DNA from: JAPULR01 sp963665075
GTDB taxonomy: Bacteria; Chloroflexota; Dehalococcoidia; Lucifugimonadales; GCA-2712585
Direction: 5' to 3'
Length of the DNA: 64,000 nucleotides
Assembly: GCA_963665075.1 (NCBI GenBank)
Contig: OY762063.1
Location: forward strand, 62,001-126,000
Both the position numbers and the translations under genes were made by a program. Below, in pieces: positions 25,428 to 35,084 of this stretch. The notes below the pieces were generated by a model. That model did no database searches and was not told the DNA's origin. It saw nothing but the letters and a program-made list of their open reading frames with translations. The stretch's first letter is position 1, and every line of letters starts with the position of its first letter.

Positions 25428-26669
25428 ATGCGACGCATCTTTCACATAGACCTGGACGCCTTCTTCGTGTCCGTCGAACGCGCCGACGACCCTTCTTTGG
25501 AAGGCAGGCCCGTCGTCGTCGGCGCCCACAAGCGCGGCGTCGTCACCTGCGCCTCCTACGAAGCCCGTCCCTACGGCCTCCACGCCGGAATGCCCGTGTC
25601 CCAGGCCAAACGTCTCTGCCCCCAGGCCATCTACCTCCCCAGCAACTACGAGAGATACTTGGAGGTGTCGGCGGCCTTTCACAACATACTCGCCTCCTTT
25701 TCGCCCTTCGTACAGCCCTTGAGTCTGGACGAGGCTTTCGTGGACATGACCGGTTTCGAGTCCCTCTACGGCTCCATGAAGCAGGCCGCCGAGGGGATGA
25801 AGGGTCAAATCCGCTCGGAGCTGAATATCACCGCCTCCGTCGGCATAGCCTCCTCTAAGGTGGCGGCAAAGGTGGCCTCCGACCTGGACAAGCCCGACGG
25901 CCTGGTGGAGGTCCCACCCGGCGGAGACGCCGCTTTCCTGGCGCCCATGCCTGTCGAGGAGATGCCGGGCGTGGGCGCCAAGACGGCGAAGCTGCTTGAC
26001 GAGGCGTTGGGCGTGAAGCTGGTGGGCGAACTGGCGGAAACGCCCTCCACCGCCCTGCGTCACGTGTTTGGCGCCCGCGGCGACCTGCTGCGCCTCTGGG
26101 CCAGGGGCGAAGACGACGACCCCGTTCACGGCCCTGAGCCGCCCAAGTCCATAGGCCGGGAGATCACTTTCGACGAGGATTCGGACGACCTGGCCTTCCT
26201 GCTGCCCCTGCTGCGACAACTGACGGAGCGGGTGGGGGCGGACCTCAGGCGCGAAGGCAAGAAGGCTCGTCGCGTGTCCGTGCGGGTGCGATACCACGAC
26301 TTCCAGACCGTCTCCCACCAGACCACGCTGAAGCAGCCCGTCTCCCACGACCAGGGCATCTACGACGCCGGCGCGGCGATTCTCATGCGGACGCTGAAGC
26401 AGCGCAAGGCGAAAGTCCGGCTGGTGGGCATATCAGTATCGGATTTCGTGCTCGACGCCGGACAGGCGTCCCTCTTCGAACATCAGGACAAGAAGCTCTC
26501 CGACCTGTCCTCCGCCATCGACAAGGTCAGGGGCAAGTACGGCTTCGATTCCATCCAGACGGCGGGCGCCCTTCGACTGGGCGACAGCAAGCCCGGAGAC
26601 CGCCGCGGCTGGGCCTGGCGGGATCCACCCCCATCCGCTAGAGACGATTCGCAGCGCAGTCCACAATGA
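25428..26669 (+). CDS. dinB: DNA polymerase IV (Y-family)
   Basis: 413 residues. HIDLDAFFVSVE (residues 6-17) holds the first metal Asp and steric-gate region, SYEARPYGLHAGMP near 43 is the DinB fingers signature, and SLDEAFVDMTG near 102 gives the catalytic Asp-Glu pair. Helix-hairpin-helix MPGVGAKTAKLL near 182, then the little-finger domain to about 345. QASLFE near 347 fits a beta-clamp-binding motif. It is a translesion polymerase active after DNA damage. No LexA-like operator was recognised upstream. Confidence 0.92.
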   Translation: MRRIFHIDLDAFFVSVERADDPSLEGRPVVVGAHKRGVVTCASYEARPYGLHAGMPVSQAKRLCPQAIYLPSNYERYLEVSAAFHNILASFSPFVQPLSLDEAFVDMTGFESLYGSMKQAAEGMKGQIRSELNITASVGIASSKVAAKVASDLDKPDGLVEVPPGGDAAFLAPMPVEEMPGVGAKTAKLLDEALGVKLVGELAETPSTALRHVFGARGDLLRLWARGEDDDPVHGPEPPKSIGREITFDEDSDDLAFLLPLLRQLTERVGADLRREGKKARRVSVRVRYHDFQTVSHQTTLKQPVSHDQGIYDAGAAILMRTLKQRKAKVRLVGISVSDFVLDAGQASLFEHQDKKLSDLSSAIDKVRGKYGFDSIQTAGALRLGDSKPGDRRGWAWRDPPPSARDDSQRSPQ

Positions 26670-26684
26670 AGGCGCGAACCGCCC

Positions 26685-27794
26685 CTAGCCCTCCAGAATC
26701 CCCAACGGCAGGCAAGCCGAAACCACGTAGTTGGGCACGTCCACCACGTTGCTTATCTTCAAGTCTACCGCCACGCTGCAAATCACGTAGGCCTGCTCGC
26801 GGCTGAACCCCCGCTCCTGCAGCAGGTCGATCATGTTGATGAGAGCGTTGCGACAGGCCAGCGTCAGATTCTCCCCGTCGTTGACGCCGTCGTCCGTCAC
26901 CGGCATCCCCATCGTGGCGATGAAGTTCTTGGGCGCGGCCCATTGGGGGTCGATGAAGTAATCGTCGCGGCTGAAGCGGGGCCAGCGGATGTTGTGACGG
27001 GCAGCCTCGCCCTTGTGCACCTTGAAGCGCACCGAAACCGTCGCGCCCATCTCCACGGCGGTGACGCATACCTCGCCGTCGCCCTGGGCGAAGTGGCCGT
27101 CGCCGGTGGAGAATAGCGCGCCATCCACGGCCACGGGCAGCAGCAGCTTGGAGCCTTTGGAAAGCTGCTTCACGTCGAAGTTGCCGCCGTTCTCCCGGGG
27201 CGGCAGCGTGCGCAGCCCGTCGGAGGCCGCCGCGCCCTGGGCGGGAACCGCGCCGCCGGCGTCGGGCGGTAGGGCCATGCCTCCCTTGGCGGCCAGGTCG
27301 TTCTCCCTGTCCGTCCACGCCTTCAACTGTTCGTGGGAGGGAGCGACGCCCGAAACGCCCATGAAGGACGCGCCGGGAACGCGGACGCCGGGTATCTGCT
27401 CCGAGGTGGCGAACCCGTCGGCGATGTTCCAGTGCACCATGAAAGGCTCTTCGTAGATGTCCCTCAGGAAGCCCAAGCCGGGTATGATGCTGCTGAAGGC
27501 CCACGGCTGAGGTTCGACGTCGAGAAACTCAATCTCCAGCAGGTCGCCCGGCTCTGCCCCCTTGACCAGCACCGGCCCCGTGAGCGGATGCACGGCCCCC
27601 GTGTCCAGCCCGCCGAAGTCCGCGACGGTGCTGGAAGCGTTCAGCTGCCCGTCCAGCGCGTCGATAGTCTCAAGGACAACCTCTTCTCCCTCCTCCGCTT
27701 CCACCACCGGCGGTATGTCCGGGTGCCAACGATTGTGTCCCTTGTCAGGCTGTGCGGCCAGCGACTTGCTGCGGTCGATGCTGATGCTCTTCAT
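26685..27794 (-). CDS. Acetamidase/formamidase family protein
   Basis: 369 residues of the FmdA_AmdA family, which release ammonia from formamide or acetamide. Early GHNRWHPDIPPVVEAEEGEEVVLETIDA and DLLEIEFLDVEPQPW are typical, as are the DGHFAQGDGEVCVTAVEM segment near residue 230 and the late NLTLACRNALINMIDLL. GGGGTGAG just before the ATG supports the start. The insertion around residues 150-200 (charged, Gly/Ala-rich) is longer than in compact members. Convergent to dinB, whose end is 15 bp away. Confidence 0.88.
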   Translation of the reverse strand: MKSISIDRSKSLAAQPDKGHNRWHPDIPPVVEAEEGEEVVLETIDALDGQLNASSTVADFGGLDTGAVHPLTGPVLVKGAEPGDLLEIEFLDVEPQPWAFSSIIPGLGFLRDIYEEPFMVHWNIADGFATSEQIPGVRVPGASFMGVSGVAPSHEQLKAWTDRENDLAAKGGMALPPDAGGAVPAQGAAASDGLRTLPPRENGGNFDVKQLSKGSKLLLPVAVDGALFSTGDGHFAQGDGEVCVTAVEMGATVSVRFKVHKGEAARHNIRWPRFSRDDYFIDPQWAAPKNFIATMGMPVTDDGVNDGENLTLACRNALINMIDLLQERGFSREQAYVICSVAVDLKISNVVDVPNYVVSACLPLGILEG

Positions 27795-28000
27795 ATCTCA
27801 CCCCCGAATGAAGAATGCGAACGTTAAGGGTGGATGTTACTCACCCCCGAAAGGGTGTGTCAAGGAAGGGGTGTAGGCGGAGTTATGTGATAGCGTATCA
27901 GTGTGGGTTGGGACGTTGGCGAGAGAGGGGAGGCCGGTTCCCACCCCCACCTTTGCGGGGGCAGGCTGTGCGCGGTACTAACGGGTGAGTGCAGGAAGGG

Positions 28001-28229
28001 GGTTAGACTTTTCCGTTGGGGGGAGGTTCGGTGAAGCGATCGCCGCGGGATTCGGCGTCTTCCTTGCGAGCGAGCCATTCCAGCCACAGACTCCGCTCTT
28101 CGGCGCGGCCTTTTTCAAGGCCTTCTTCAAGGCCTTCTTCACGGGCGGCGGCGAAGCGCTTCCTTCGGCGGTCTTCCAGCCATTTCTGGATGTCGTGGGC
28201 TATTACCATTCCTGCCCTCCATGATTCCG
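28001..28229 (-). pseudogene. Duplicated 3' fragment of the 28245-28649 gene
   Basis: Nearly identical to 28243-28465, offset by 242 bp, and covering only the last 70 or so codons of that gene. It carries an extra AAGGCCTTCTTC 12-mer. Since 242 is not a multiple of three and no start is present, it is a non-functional tandem duplicate. 27830-28000 holds no supported feature. Confidence 0.8.
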
Positions 28230-28244
28230 TTACGGTGAAGGGGG

Positions 28245-28649
28245 TTAGACTTTTCCGTTGGGGGGAGGTTCGGTGAAGCGATCGCCGCGGGATTCGGCGT
28301 CTTCCTTGCGAGCGAGCCATTCCTGCCACAGACTCCGCTCTTCGGCGCGGCCTTTTTCCAGGCCTTCTTCACGGGCGGCTGCGAAGCGCTTCCTTCGGCG
28401 GTCTTCCAGCCATTTCTGGATGTCGTGGGCTATTACCATTCCTGCCCTCCATGATTCGGTCAGGGTGAAGGATATGGCGGCTGAGGCCATTGCTATGGGG
28501 CCTTCCGCCATCAGCGCGTTGTGCCATATCCTCATTATAGCATCATTGTCGGCGATTTGTATGGCAATGTTTATGGCGGTCCCCGGGATGAATATGAGGA
28601 TGAATATCCCGAAGTACCATCGGCGAAGGCCGACGACGATGCTCCACAT
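28245..28649 (-). CDS. Membrane protein with charged helical tail
   Basis: 134 residues: two hydrophobic segments (about 10-30 and 48-62), then WRAGMVIAHDIQKWLEDRRRKRFAAAREEGLEKGRAEERSLWQ split between helix and tail, ending EPPPNGKV. The Ala/Arg/Glu-rich region should form a cytoplasmic helix, as in many Rpn-like or phage-associated tails. Function unknown. Its 3' part was duplicated downstream. The 28650-28851 stretch contains nothing I can identify. Confidence 0.55.
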   Translation of the reverse strand: MWSIVVGLRRWYFGIFILIFIPGTAINIAIQIADNDAIMRIWHNALMAEGPIAMASAAISFTLTESWRAGMVIAHDIQKWLEDRRRKRFAAAREEGLEKGRAEERSLWQEWLARKEDAESRGDRFTEPPPNGKV

Positions 28650-28851
28650 GGTTTCTCTGGGTTCGGGGGACGGGTTTTCGTTTATGATGGCGGCCTCCCG
28701 GTGGGGATGGTGATTGAATATACACTATTGGGCAGAAGTCGGGAAGGGATAAAAGCGGATGGCCGCTACCCTTCAACGTCCCATGCTGGTAAACTGAATC
28801 CGGTATGAGACAGCATTCCATCAGCGACTCGCCGCCGGTCCGCAGCAATCA

Positions 28852-31179
28852 ATGACCCTCCTCTTCTTCGTTGTGCCTATGGTCGCCGGCGCGGCGGCGC
28901 CCCTTCTCCCCAACGTCGCGCGGCGATACCTGGGCCTATACGCCGCCGCCGTCATGGCTTCCCTGTTCGGCCTCGCCCTTGCCCAGGCTCCCCTGTCCTA
29001 CGGCGACAACGCCCAAACCTTCTCCTTCCCCTGGGTGCCCGACCTGGGCGTCAACCTCTCCTTCATGCTCGACGGCTACTCCCTGCTCTTCGTCCTCCTC
29101 ATCACGGGAATCGGCGCGCTGATCTTCCTCTATTCCCAACGGTACATGGGACACCACACCCATGCCCTCAAGTTCTACTGCTGGATGCTCATCTTCGCCG
29201 GCTCCATGCTCGGCCTCGTCACCTCCGCGAACCTCATCGTCCTATACCTGTTCTGGGAGATGACCACCATAAGCTCCTACTTCCTAATCGGCCTTTCCGA
29301 CGAGGCGAGCCGTGCGCGAAGGAACGCGATGCAGGCGATGACGATTACCGTTCTCGGCGGGCTTGCCATGCTGGCGGGGTTCGTGCTGATTTACATAACT
29401 CTCGGCACTTTCGAGTTAAACGAAGTGTTGGCGAGGGCGTCGGAACTTCGCGAATCGCCCCTGCTGACGCCCATCGTCATATTAGTGATGCTTGGGGCCG
29501 TCACCAAGTCCGCCATCTTCCCCTTCCACATCTGGCTGCCGTCGGCAATGGTCGCGCCCACCCCCGTCAGCGCCTACCTCCACTCGGCAACGATGGTCAA
29601 GGCCGGCGTCTTCCTGGTGGCCCGATTCTCCCCCGTGTTCGCGGGCGTAGCTACCTGGGAAGTGACGCTGGTCGCGCTGGGTTTGACCACTCTCATAGTC
29701 GGCGGAATGCTGGCCCTCCGACAAAGCGATTTGAAGGCGCTGCTGGCCTACTCCACCATCAGCCAGCTTGGGTTGATGATAGCCCTCTACGGCCTGGGGA
29801 CGGAGTTGGCGACGGCGGCGGCCACCATGCATCTGCTGTGCCACGCCGTGTTCAAGGGCGCCCTGTTTCTGGTGGCGGGATCAATCGAATACAATGTCGG
29901 AACCAGAGAAATCTACTCCCTGGACGGGTTGGCCTACCTCATGCCGGGACTGGCCGCGGTTGCCGCAGTGGTGGCCCTGTCCCTTGGCGGCATACCGCCC
30001 CTGAGCGGATTCGTCAGCAAGGAGATACTGCTGGATGCGTCGCTGCACGTGCCCCACAGCGCGCACGCGTTCCACTGGCTCGCGACCGGCGTGCTGGTTG
30101 TCGGAAGCGCCGTCACTCTCGGTTATTCCCTCAGATTCCTGCTTGGCGCCTTCGGGGGAAGGTTCCCCCGCCCTCCGTCCTTCCGTCCCAGCGTGCCGAA
30201 CTTGCTGGTTCTGGTACCCGGAACGCTGGCGGCAGCGACGGTTGTCATAGGCGTATACCCGGAATTGGTGGACGGCGGGCTGATTTCCCCCGCTGTGCAG
30301 GCCCTGGTAGGACATCCCTACAAGCTGGGATTGCATCTGTGGGGCGGCTTCAAGCCGGCCTTGGCTTTCAGCGTCATCGCCATCACCCTCGGCATCCTGG
30401 CCTACATGAATTACCGGCGCATAAATCATTGGGTTTGGGCGTTCATGGGCCCGGGACTCACCCGTAGGGGGCCGGCTGTGCGTGGATTCCAGCAGGCGAT
30501 GATTTTCCTGACGCGCACGACGCCGAGAATGTATATCCGGTTCCAGAACGGCGACTTGCGACGATACATAACGGTGACGGTCTTGGCGGCGATGACGCTT
30601 GTCGGAATGGCGTTGATACGCTCCGGCGCGACGGACTTCTCCCGCCTCGTGGATGGCGCCAACCTGGGCGTTGTCGACATAGCCCTGGCCGCGTTCCTGG
30701 CCTTGGGAGCGGCGGTTCTGCTCTTCCGACGACGCCCCCTGGAGATGGTGCTGGCCCTTGGATTCATCGGCGCGCTGGTGACGGCTTCCTTCGCCCTCTA
30801 CAGCGCGCCGGACCTGGCCCTCACCCAGCTTGTGATTGAACTGCTGATGGTTGTCCTGCTGATGTTGGGCATAAGCAAGATGCTCAAGACATTCAACGTC
30901 TCCGCGCCGCGCCGCGTCTTGAGCCTACAGCTTGCGTTCTCCGCCGCCTTTGGAGTCATGGTGACGTTCCTGCTGCTGACCGTGCTTGCGACGCCCCAAC
31001 ATCCATCCATCGCGCCCTTCTTCCTGGAGAACAGCGCCGCGCTGGCAAAGGCCAAGAACGTGGTCAACACCATTCTTGTGGACTTCCGAGGCTTCGATAC
31101 CCTGGGCGAAATAACCGTGGTCGGCATGGCCGCCCTTGCCGTCTTCGCTATGGTTCGCGCCGTGAGGGAGGGACGCTAG
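28852..31179 (+). CDS. mrpA: Na+/H+ antiporter Mrp subunit A
   Basis: 775 residues, the largest subunit of the seven-part Mrp cation/proton antiporter, related to NuoL. Helix pairs carry LYLFWEMTTISSYFLIG (essential Glu near residue 130), KSAIFPFHIWLPSAM near 215 (Lys) and the LLAYSTISQLG segment near 295. The C-terminal DUF4040/MbhE-type part (about 600-775) includes SAPDLALTQLVIELL. First of seven genes in the same direction with overlaps or gaps of a few bases. Confidence 0.93.
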   Translation: MTLLFFVVPMVAGAAAPLLPNVARRYLGLYAAAVMASLFGLALAQAPLSYGDNAQTFSFPWVPDLGVNLSFMLDGYSLLFVLLITGIGALIFLYSQRYMGHHTHALKFYCWMLIFAGSMLGLVTSANLIVLYLFWEMTTISSYFLIGLSDEASRARRNAMQAMTITVLGGLAMLAGFVLIYITLGTFELNEVLARASELRESPLLTPIVILVMLGAVTKSAIFPFHIWLPSAMVAPTPVSAYLHSATMVKAGVFLVARFSPVFAGVATWEVTLVALGLTTLIVGGMLALRQSDLKALLAYSTISQLGLMIALYGLGTELATAAATMHLLCHAVFKGALFLVAGSIEYNVGTREIYSLDGLAYLMPGLAAVAAVVALSLGGIPPLSGFVSKEILLDASLHVPHSAHAFHWLATGVLVVGSAVTLGYSLRFLLGAFGGRFPRPPSFRPSVPNLLVLVPGTLAAATVVIGVYPELVDGGLISPAVQALVGHPYKLGLHLWGGFKPALAFSVIAITLGILAYMNYRRINHWVWAFMGPGLTRRGPAVRGFQQAMIFLTRTTPRMYIRFQNGDLRRYITVTVLAAMTLVGMALIRSGATDFSRLVDGANLGVVDIALAAFLALGAAVLLFRRRPLEMVLALGFIGALVTASFALYSAPDLALTQLVIELLMVVLLMLGISKMLKTFNVSAPRRVLSLQLAFSAAFGVMVTFLLLTVLATPQHPSIAPFFLENSAALAKAKNVVNTILVDFRGFDTLGEITVVGMAALAVFAMVRAVREGR

Positions 31180-31180
31180 G

Positions 31181-31759
31181 ATGATTAGAGGCCCGATACT
31201 CCGCGTAGTCGCGTCAGCGACCTTCCCTTTCGCCGTCCTTCTAACCCTCTACTTCTTCGTCAGCGGACACAACAACCCCGGCGGCGGATTCATCGCGGGC
31301 GTGTTGATGAGCGGGGCCATCGCCCTCCAGTTTCTCGCCCACGGAATCGAAGGCGCGCCCAAGTTTCTCAAGCTCCCCTACGAGCGAATCGTCGCCCTGG
31401 GGTTCGTCATTGCCGTCGTTGCGGCGACGGCGCCGCTCACGGCGGGATACCCCTTCCTCACCAGCTTCCACGCCACGCTCGACGTTCCAGTCTTGGGGGC
31501 GAAGATGGGATTCGCCCTCGCGCAGCTTTTCGACTTCGGCATCTTCCTCCTCGTGGCCGGCGGAGTGATGACGGCGGTGCTTGCTTTAGCCCAAGACACT
31601 GAAGGCGAGACGCCTTCCGATGAACAACAACTAACTCCCGCTTATACGGAAGACGATGATGCTGTGGATGATGTGGACGCTGACCCCAGCGAATCCACGT
31701 CGGAACAGGAACAGACCGAAGCAGGCCGGTCGATGACCTCTGTCGAGGGGAAGAAATAA
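31181..31759 (+). CDS. mrpB: Na+/H+ antiporter Mrp subunit B
   Basis: 192 residues; four helices with the family signature FFVSGHNNPGGGFIAG near residue 25. After about residue 140 there is an acidic tail (DDDAVDDVDADPSESTSEQ) longer than usual for MrpB. Starts one base after the mrpA stop. Confidence 0.9.
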   Translation: MIRGPILRVVASATFPFAVLLTLYFFVSGHNNPGGGFIAGVLMSGAIALQFLAHGIEGAPKFLKLPYERIVALGFVIAVVAATAPLTAGYPFLTSFHATLDVPVLGAKMGFALAQLFDFGIFLLVAGGVMTAVLALAQDTEGETPSDEQQLTPAYTEDDDAVDDVDADPSESTSEQEQTEAGRSMTSVEGKK

Positions 31760-32100
31760 TGGAAATTCCCCTTTCCATAGCCGTTGGCGTCATGGCCGGA
31801 GGCGGCCTCTTTCTGCTCCTCCAACGCAGCGTTTTCAAGATTGTCGTCGGACTTCTGCTGCTCTCCCACGCCGCCAACCTGACCATCTTCATCGTGGGCA
31901 AACTCACAAAGGGCGGCTCCCCCATCGCCGAGAAAGGCGCCGCCATCGAGGGATTCGCCGACCCGTTGGTGCAGGCGTTGATTCTGACCGCCATCGTCAT
32001 CGGCTTCGGAGTCGCCGCCTTCCTGCTGACCCTCGCCGTCCGCACCCACAAGGCGATGGGCAGTGACGACATAGACGAGATGAGGAACTTGAAGGGATGA
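31759..32100 (+). CDS. mrpC: Na+/H+ antiporter Mrp subunit C
   Basis: 113 residues and three helices, NuoK-like. LLLLSHAANLTIF and GFADPLVQALILTAIVIGFG are the typical helix 2 and 3 segments. Overlaps the mrpB stop by one base (TAATG). Confidence 0.92.
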   Translation: MEIPLSIAVGVMAGGGLFLLLQRSVFKIVVGLLLLSHAANLTIFIVGKLTKGGSPIAEKGAAIEGFADPLVQALILTAIVIGFGVAAFLLTLAVRTHKAMGSDDIDEMRNLKG

Positions 32101-33602
32101 CGGACTTCCTGCTCGTCGCGCCCGTACTCGTCCCCCTAACAGGGGCCGTTGCCCTGATTGCGGTATGGACACGCCCCAGGATTGGCGGATGGGTGGCTCT
32201 GGCGACGACGCTAATCGTGCTGGGGCTGGCCTTCCACACCCTCTTCCTTGTGCAGCGCGAAGGCATCCAGGCCACGAACCTCGGCGACTGGCCGGGGCCT
32301 TTCGGCATCGTGCTGGTGGCGGACCTGTTCAGCGCCGCCACCGTTGCCGCTGCCTCCATTGTCGCCGTAGTGTCCCTCGCAGTAGTCATGCTTTCCCAGG
32401 ACGCGCGGCAGCGGAAATACATCCTCCCCTTCATGCTTTTCCTGCTGGCGGGGGTGAACGGGGCGTTCATGACGGGGGACATCTTCAACCTCTTCGTCTT
32501 CTTCGAAGTGACGCTCCTCGCATCCTACGCCCTCATGGCCATCGGCGCGGGACGCCTCCGCACGGAAGCCGCCTTCAAGTACGTGGTGATAAACGTCATC
32601 GGCTCAACCTTCCTGCTGATGGGCATCGGACTGCTGTACGGAGAGTTGGGCACGCTGAATATGGCTCACCTTGCCATTCGAGCGGAAACCGCCGCAAACC
32701 CCGCGGTTGTGACCGCCGTGGGCGCGCTGCTGATGGCCGCCTTCGGAATCAAAGCCGCGCTCATTCCCTTCCACTTCTGGCTGCCCGGCGCCTACGCCCA
32801 GCTGCCCAGCGGCGTCGCCGTCTTCTTCGGCGCCGTCCTCACCAAGGTCGGCGTCTACAGCATGATCCGCGTATTCACGCTGGTCCTGGGCCACGATGTA
32901 GACTTCGTCCAGCCTGTGCTTTTCGTCATGGCGGGATTGAGCATCGTCCTGGGCGCGCTTGGCGCCGTGGCGCAGAGAGACATCCGGTCAATCCTGACGT
33001 GGGACATCATCAGCCAGGTTGGGTACATGGTGATGGGGCTGGCCCTCTTCACCACCGCTTCCGTGGGCGCCGCCATATTCTTCATGCTCCAGTACATGCC
33101 GGCGAAGGCCGCCCTATTCTCCGTTGCCGCCGCCGTGGAGAAGCTGCGCGGCACGGGCAACATCGGACGACTGGGAGGATTGGCCAGAGCGTACCCGCTA
33201 CTGGCAATACTATTCATCTTGCCAGCCATGTCCCTGGGCGGCATCCCGCCCCTGAGCGGCTTCTGGGGCAAGTTGGCGATTCTGGAGTCGGCGCTGAGGT
33301 TGGACAGCCCCGCCGCCTATGCCCTGGCCGGCGTGGCCCTGGTCGGAAGCCTGCTGACCCTGTATGCCATGTTCAGGATATGGCAGTCCGTCTTCTGGGG
33401 GAAAGACAACAGGAAGGACGAAGAATCCTCCGCCACCTCGACCCTCTATCTCTACGCCGTTCCCATAGCCGTCGTCGCCTCCGCCACGTTAGTCCTTGCG
33501 GTAGCCGCCGCCGGTCTGCACGACATAACGTCCGAAGCGGCGCGGCAGCTTCTCGACCCGTCCCAATATATCGACGCCGTAAATCCCGCCCTGCTAGAAT
33601 AG
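32097..33602 (+). CDS. mrpD: Na+/H+ antiporter Mrp subunit D
   Basis: 501 residues and about 14 helices, NuoN/NuoM-like. FFEVTLLASYALMAIG near residue 137 holds the essential Glu, KAALIPFHFWLPGAYAQLPS near 220 the Lys. GGIPPLSGFWGKL near 380 is a signature of these proton channels. Its ATG overlaps the mrpC TGA. Confidence 0.93.
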   Translation: MTDFLLVAPVLVPLTGAVALIAVWTRPRIGGWVALATTLIVLGLAFHTLFLVQREGIQATNLGDWPGPFGIVLVADLFSAATVAAASIVAVVSLAVVMLSQDARQRKYILPFMLFLLAGVNGAFMTGDIFNLFVFFEVTLLASYALMAIGAGRLRTEAAFKYVVINVIGSTFLLMGIGLLYGELGTLNMAHLAIRAETAANPAVVTAVGALLMAAFGIKAALIPFHFWLPGAYAQLPSGVAVFFGAVLTKVGVYSMIRVFTLVLGHDVDFVQPVLFVMAGLSIVLGALGAVAQRDIRSILTWDIISQVGYMVMGLALFTTASVGAAIFFMLQYMPAKAALFSVAAAVEKLRGTGNIGRLGGLARAYPLLAILFILPAMSLGGIPPLSGFWGKLAILESALRLDSPAAYALAGVALVGSLLTLYAMFRIWQSVFWGKDNRKDEESSATSTLYLYAVPIAVVASATLVLAVAAAGLHDITSEAARQLLDPSQYIDAVNPALLE

Positions 33603-33611
33603 CCAAGCACT

Positions 33612-34118
33612 ATGAGAGCAATCATCTTCATCCTACTCGCCGCCGCCCTGTGGACATTCCTGGGCAGCACCCTCCAATGGGTGGCGGCCTTGGCGGGCGT
33701 TTTCATGGCGGCGGGATTGTATCTGTACCTGCGGAAGGGCCTGATGTCGGGGATGTTTGGAGGAGGTTTGAGAGGGTGGACGAATCCGTTTACCGCCCTT
33801 GCCGGAATCGTCCGCTACTTCTGGGCCGTCGTCGTCGCCAACGTAAAAGTCGCCCGTCTAATCATCCACTTCAAGCGTCCGATACGCCCCGCCATCCTGA
33901 AAGTCTACGCCGGAGACATGGGCGAACTTGAGCAGACCATCGTCGCCAACTCCATCACCCTGACGCCGGGCACCATCACCATCGATTTCTCTGACGACGG
34001 ACAATATATATACGTCCACGTTCTGGAAGCCGACGACGCGGAAGCCGCCCGCCAAGCGTTGTTGGACCACCTGGAAACCCATTTCGGAAAAGGACTCAAA
34101 TGGTGGAAATCGCCCTGA
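33612..34118 (+). CDS. mrpE: Na+/H+ antiporter Mrp subunit E
   Basis: 168 residues: two N-terminal helices, an amphipathic hinge, and the soluble domain with VANSITLTPGTITID near residue 110, characteristic of MrpE. The 3' end overlaps mrpF by 19 nt. Confidence 0.9.
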   Translation: MRAIIFILLAAALWTFLGSTLQWVAALAGVFMAAGLYLYLRKGLMSGMFGGGLRGWTNPFTALAGIVRYFWAVVVANVKVARLIIHFKRPIRPAILKVYAGDMGELEQTIVANSITLTPGTITIDFSDDGQYIYVHVLEADDAEAARQALLDHLETHFGKGLKWWKSP

Positions 34119-34363
34119 ACGTCGCGCTGATTCTGCTGGCCCTTGGCCTGCCGGTGACCCTCTATCGGCTGGTGCGAGGCCCCACCGCCGCCGACCGTCT
34201 CCTTGCCGTCGAGACGACGACGCTGCTTGCGGTGGGGTTCATCGCCGTCTTCACTGTCAAGTACGCGCCGGAGCTTTTCCCGGCGGTGCTTGTTCTTGCG
34301 CTCATTGGAGTGATCTCCTCCGTCGCCGTGTCCAAGTACCTGATAAACGGGAGGCCCTTCTAG
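34100..34363 (+). CDS. mrpF: Na+/H+ antiporter Mrp subunit F
   Basis: 87 residues and three helices, with the motif YRLVRGPTAADRLLA near residue 22. Translation is coupled to mrpE by overlap and it ends one base ahead of mrpG. Confidence 0.9.
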   Translation: MVEIALNVALILLALGLPVTLYRLVRGPTAADRLLAVETTTLLAVGFIAVFTVKYAPELFPAVLVLALIGVISSVAVSKYLINGRPF

Positions 34364-34364
34364 C

Positions 34365-34736
34365 ATGGTCGCGGCCGACGCAATCGCCGCAGTTCTGATG
34401 GCAGTCGGAGCGGCCTGGACGTTACTGGGAGTTCTCGGCCTGCTTCGATTCCCGGACGTTTACACGCGGCTCCACGCCACGGGGCTGGGATCCACGGGAG
34501 GAATCGCGCTGCTGCTCGCGGGGGTGGCGCTCCACTTCGCGCCGATGTCCGTAACCCTAAGCGTCCTTGCCGCCCTGACGCTGATATTCGTCCTGCTGAC
34601 CTATCCCCTCGCCAGCACCGCCATAATCACCGCCGCCAAACGCACGAAGTCCCCCAGAGTCGCGCCCACAACCGCAGACGAACTGGAAACCGATGAGGAA
34701 TCAATGGTAGGGACAGAGCAGGAACCGGGCAGTTAG
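34365..34736 (+). CDS. mrpG: Na+/H+ antiporter Mrp subunit G
   Basis: 123 residues and three helices. LLGVLGLLRFPDVYTRLHATG near residue 20 (split here at the helix boundary) is the MrpG signature, and LLTYPLASTAIITAAKR follows. The last 30 residues form a hydrophilic acidic tail. Completes an intact mrpABCDEFG set for Na+ efflux and pH homeostasis. Confidence 0.9.
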   Translation: MVAADAIAAVLMAVGAAWTLLGVLGLLRFPDVYTRLHATGLGSTGGIALLLAGVALHFAPMSVTLSVLAALTLIFVLLTYPLASTAIITAAKRTKSPRVAPTTADELETDEESMVGTEQEPGS

Positions 34737-34751
34737 GCGATTCCGGGCGTA

Positions 34752-34991
34752 TTAGTCAGGGTCAGCCGGCTCGCCCACGCTGATTCTCAGGCCATGATGC
34801 AGGGTTCTCAGGCTGCCTTTGATTTCAGCAACGTCCTTCACAACTTCCTTAACCGTATCCTCTAGCCGCCTTATGCGGTCTTCAATTCTATCTATTCGCC
34901 GCTCCAGAATGCGAAACATGGCGAACATGAAGGTAGCCAGCGCCACTCCAATCGCCACCATTGTAACGATTATCGAAATCTCACCCGACAT
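34752..34991 (-). CDS. Small N-anchored coiled-coil protein (paralogue 1)
   Basis: 79 residues: one N-terminal membrane helix (about 6-26), then heptad-like ERRIDRIEDRIRRLEDTVKEV and a tail GLRISVGEPADPD. The next gene upstream has the same plan and the same last 13 residues. Role unknown; it lies antisense between mrpG and the ferredoxin oxidoreductase genes. Confidence 0.7.
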   Translation of the reverse strand: MSGEISIIVTMVAIGVALATFMFAMFRILERRIDRIEDRIRRLEDTVKEVVKDVAEIKGSLRTLHHGLRISVGEPADPD

Positions 34992-35084
34992 TCGCCAAAC
35001 CCCTCATCAAAGCTGAACATCCAGACAACATCATTGAGACAAACATACACAACCACGAATCGGTTTACAAGTTGGCGGGTCGCA

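Noticed and set aside
25206..26348. N-terminal extension of the IlvE frame to 693 residues
   Set aside because: The extension is antisense to dinB and crosses intergenic repeats and the ilvE promoter.
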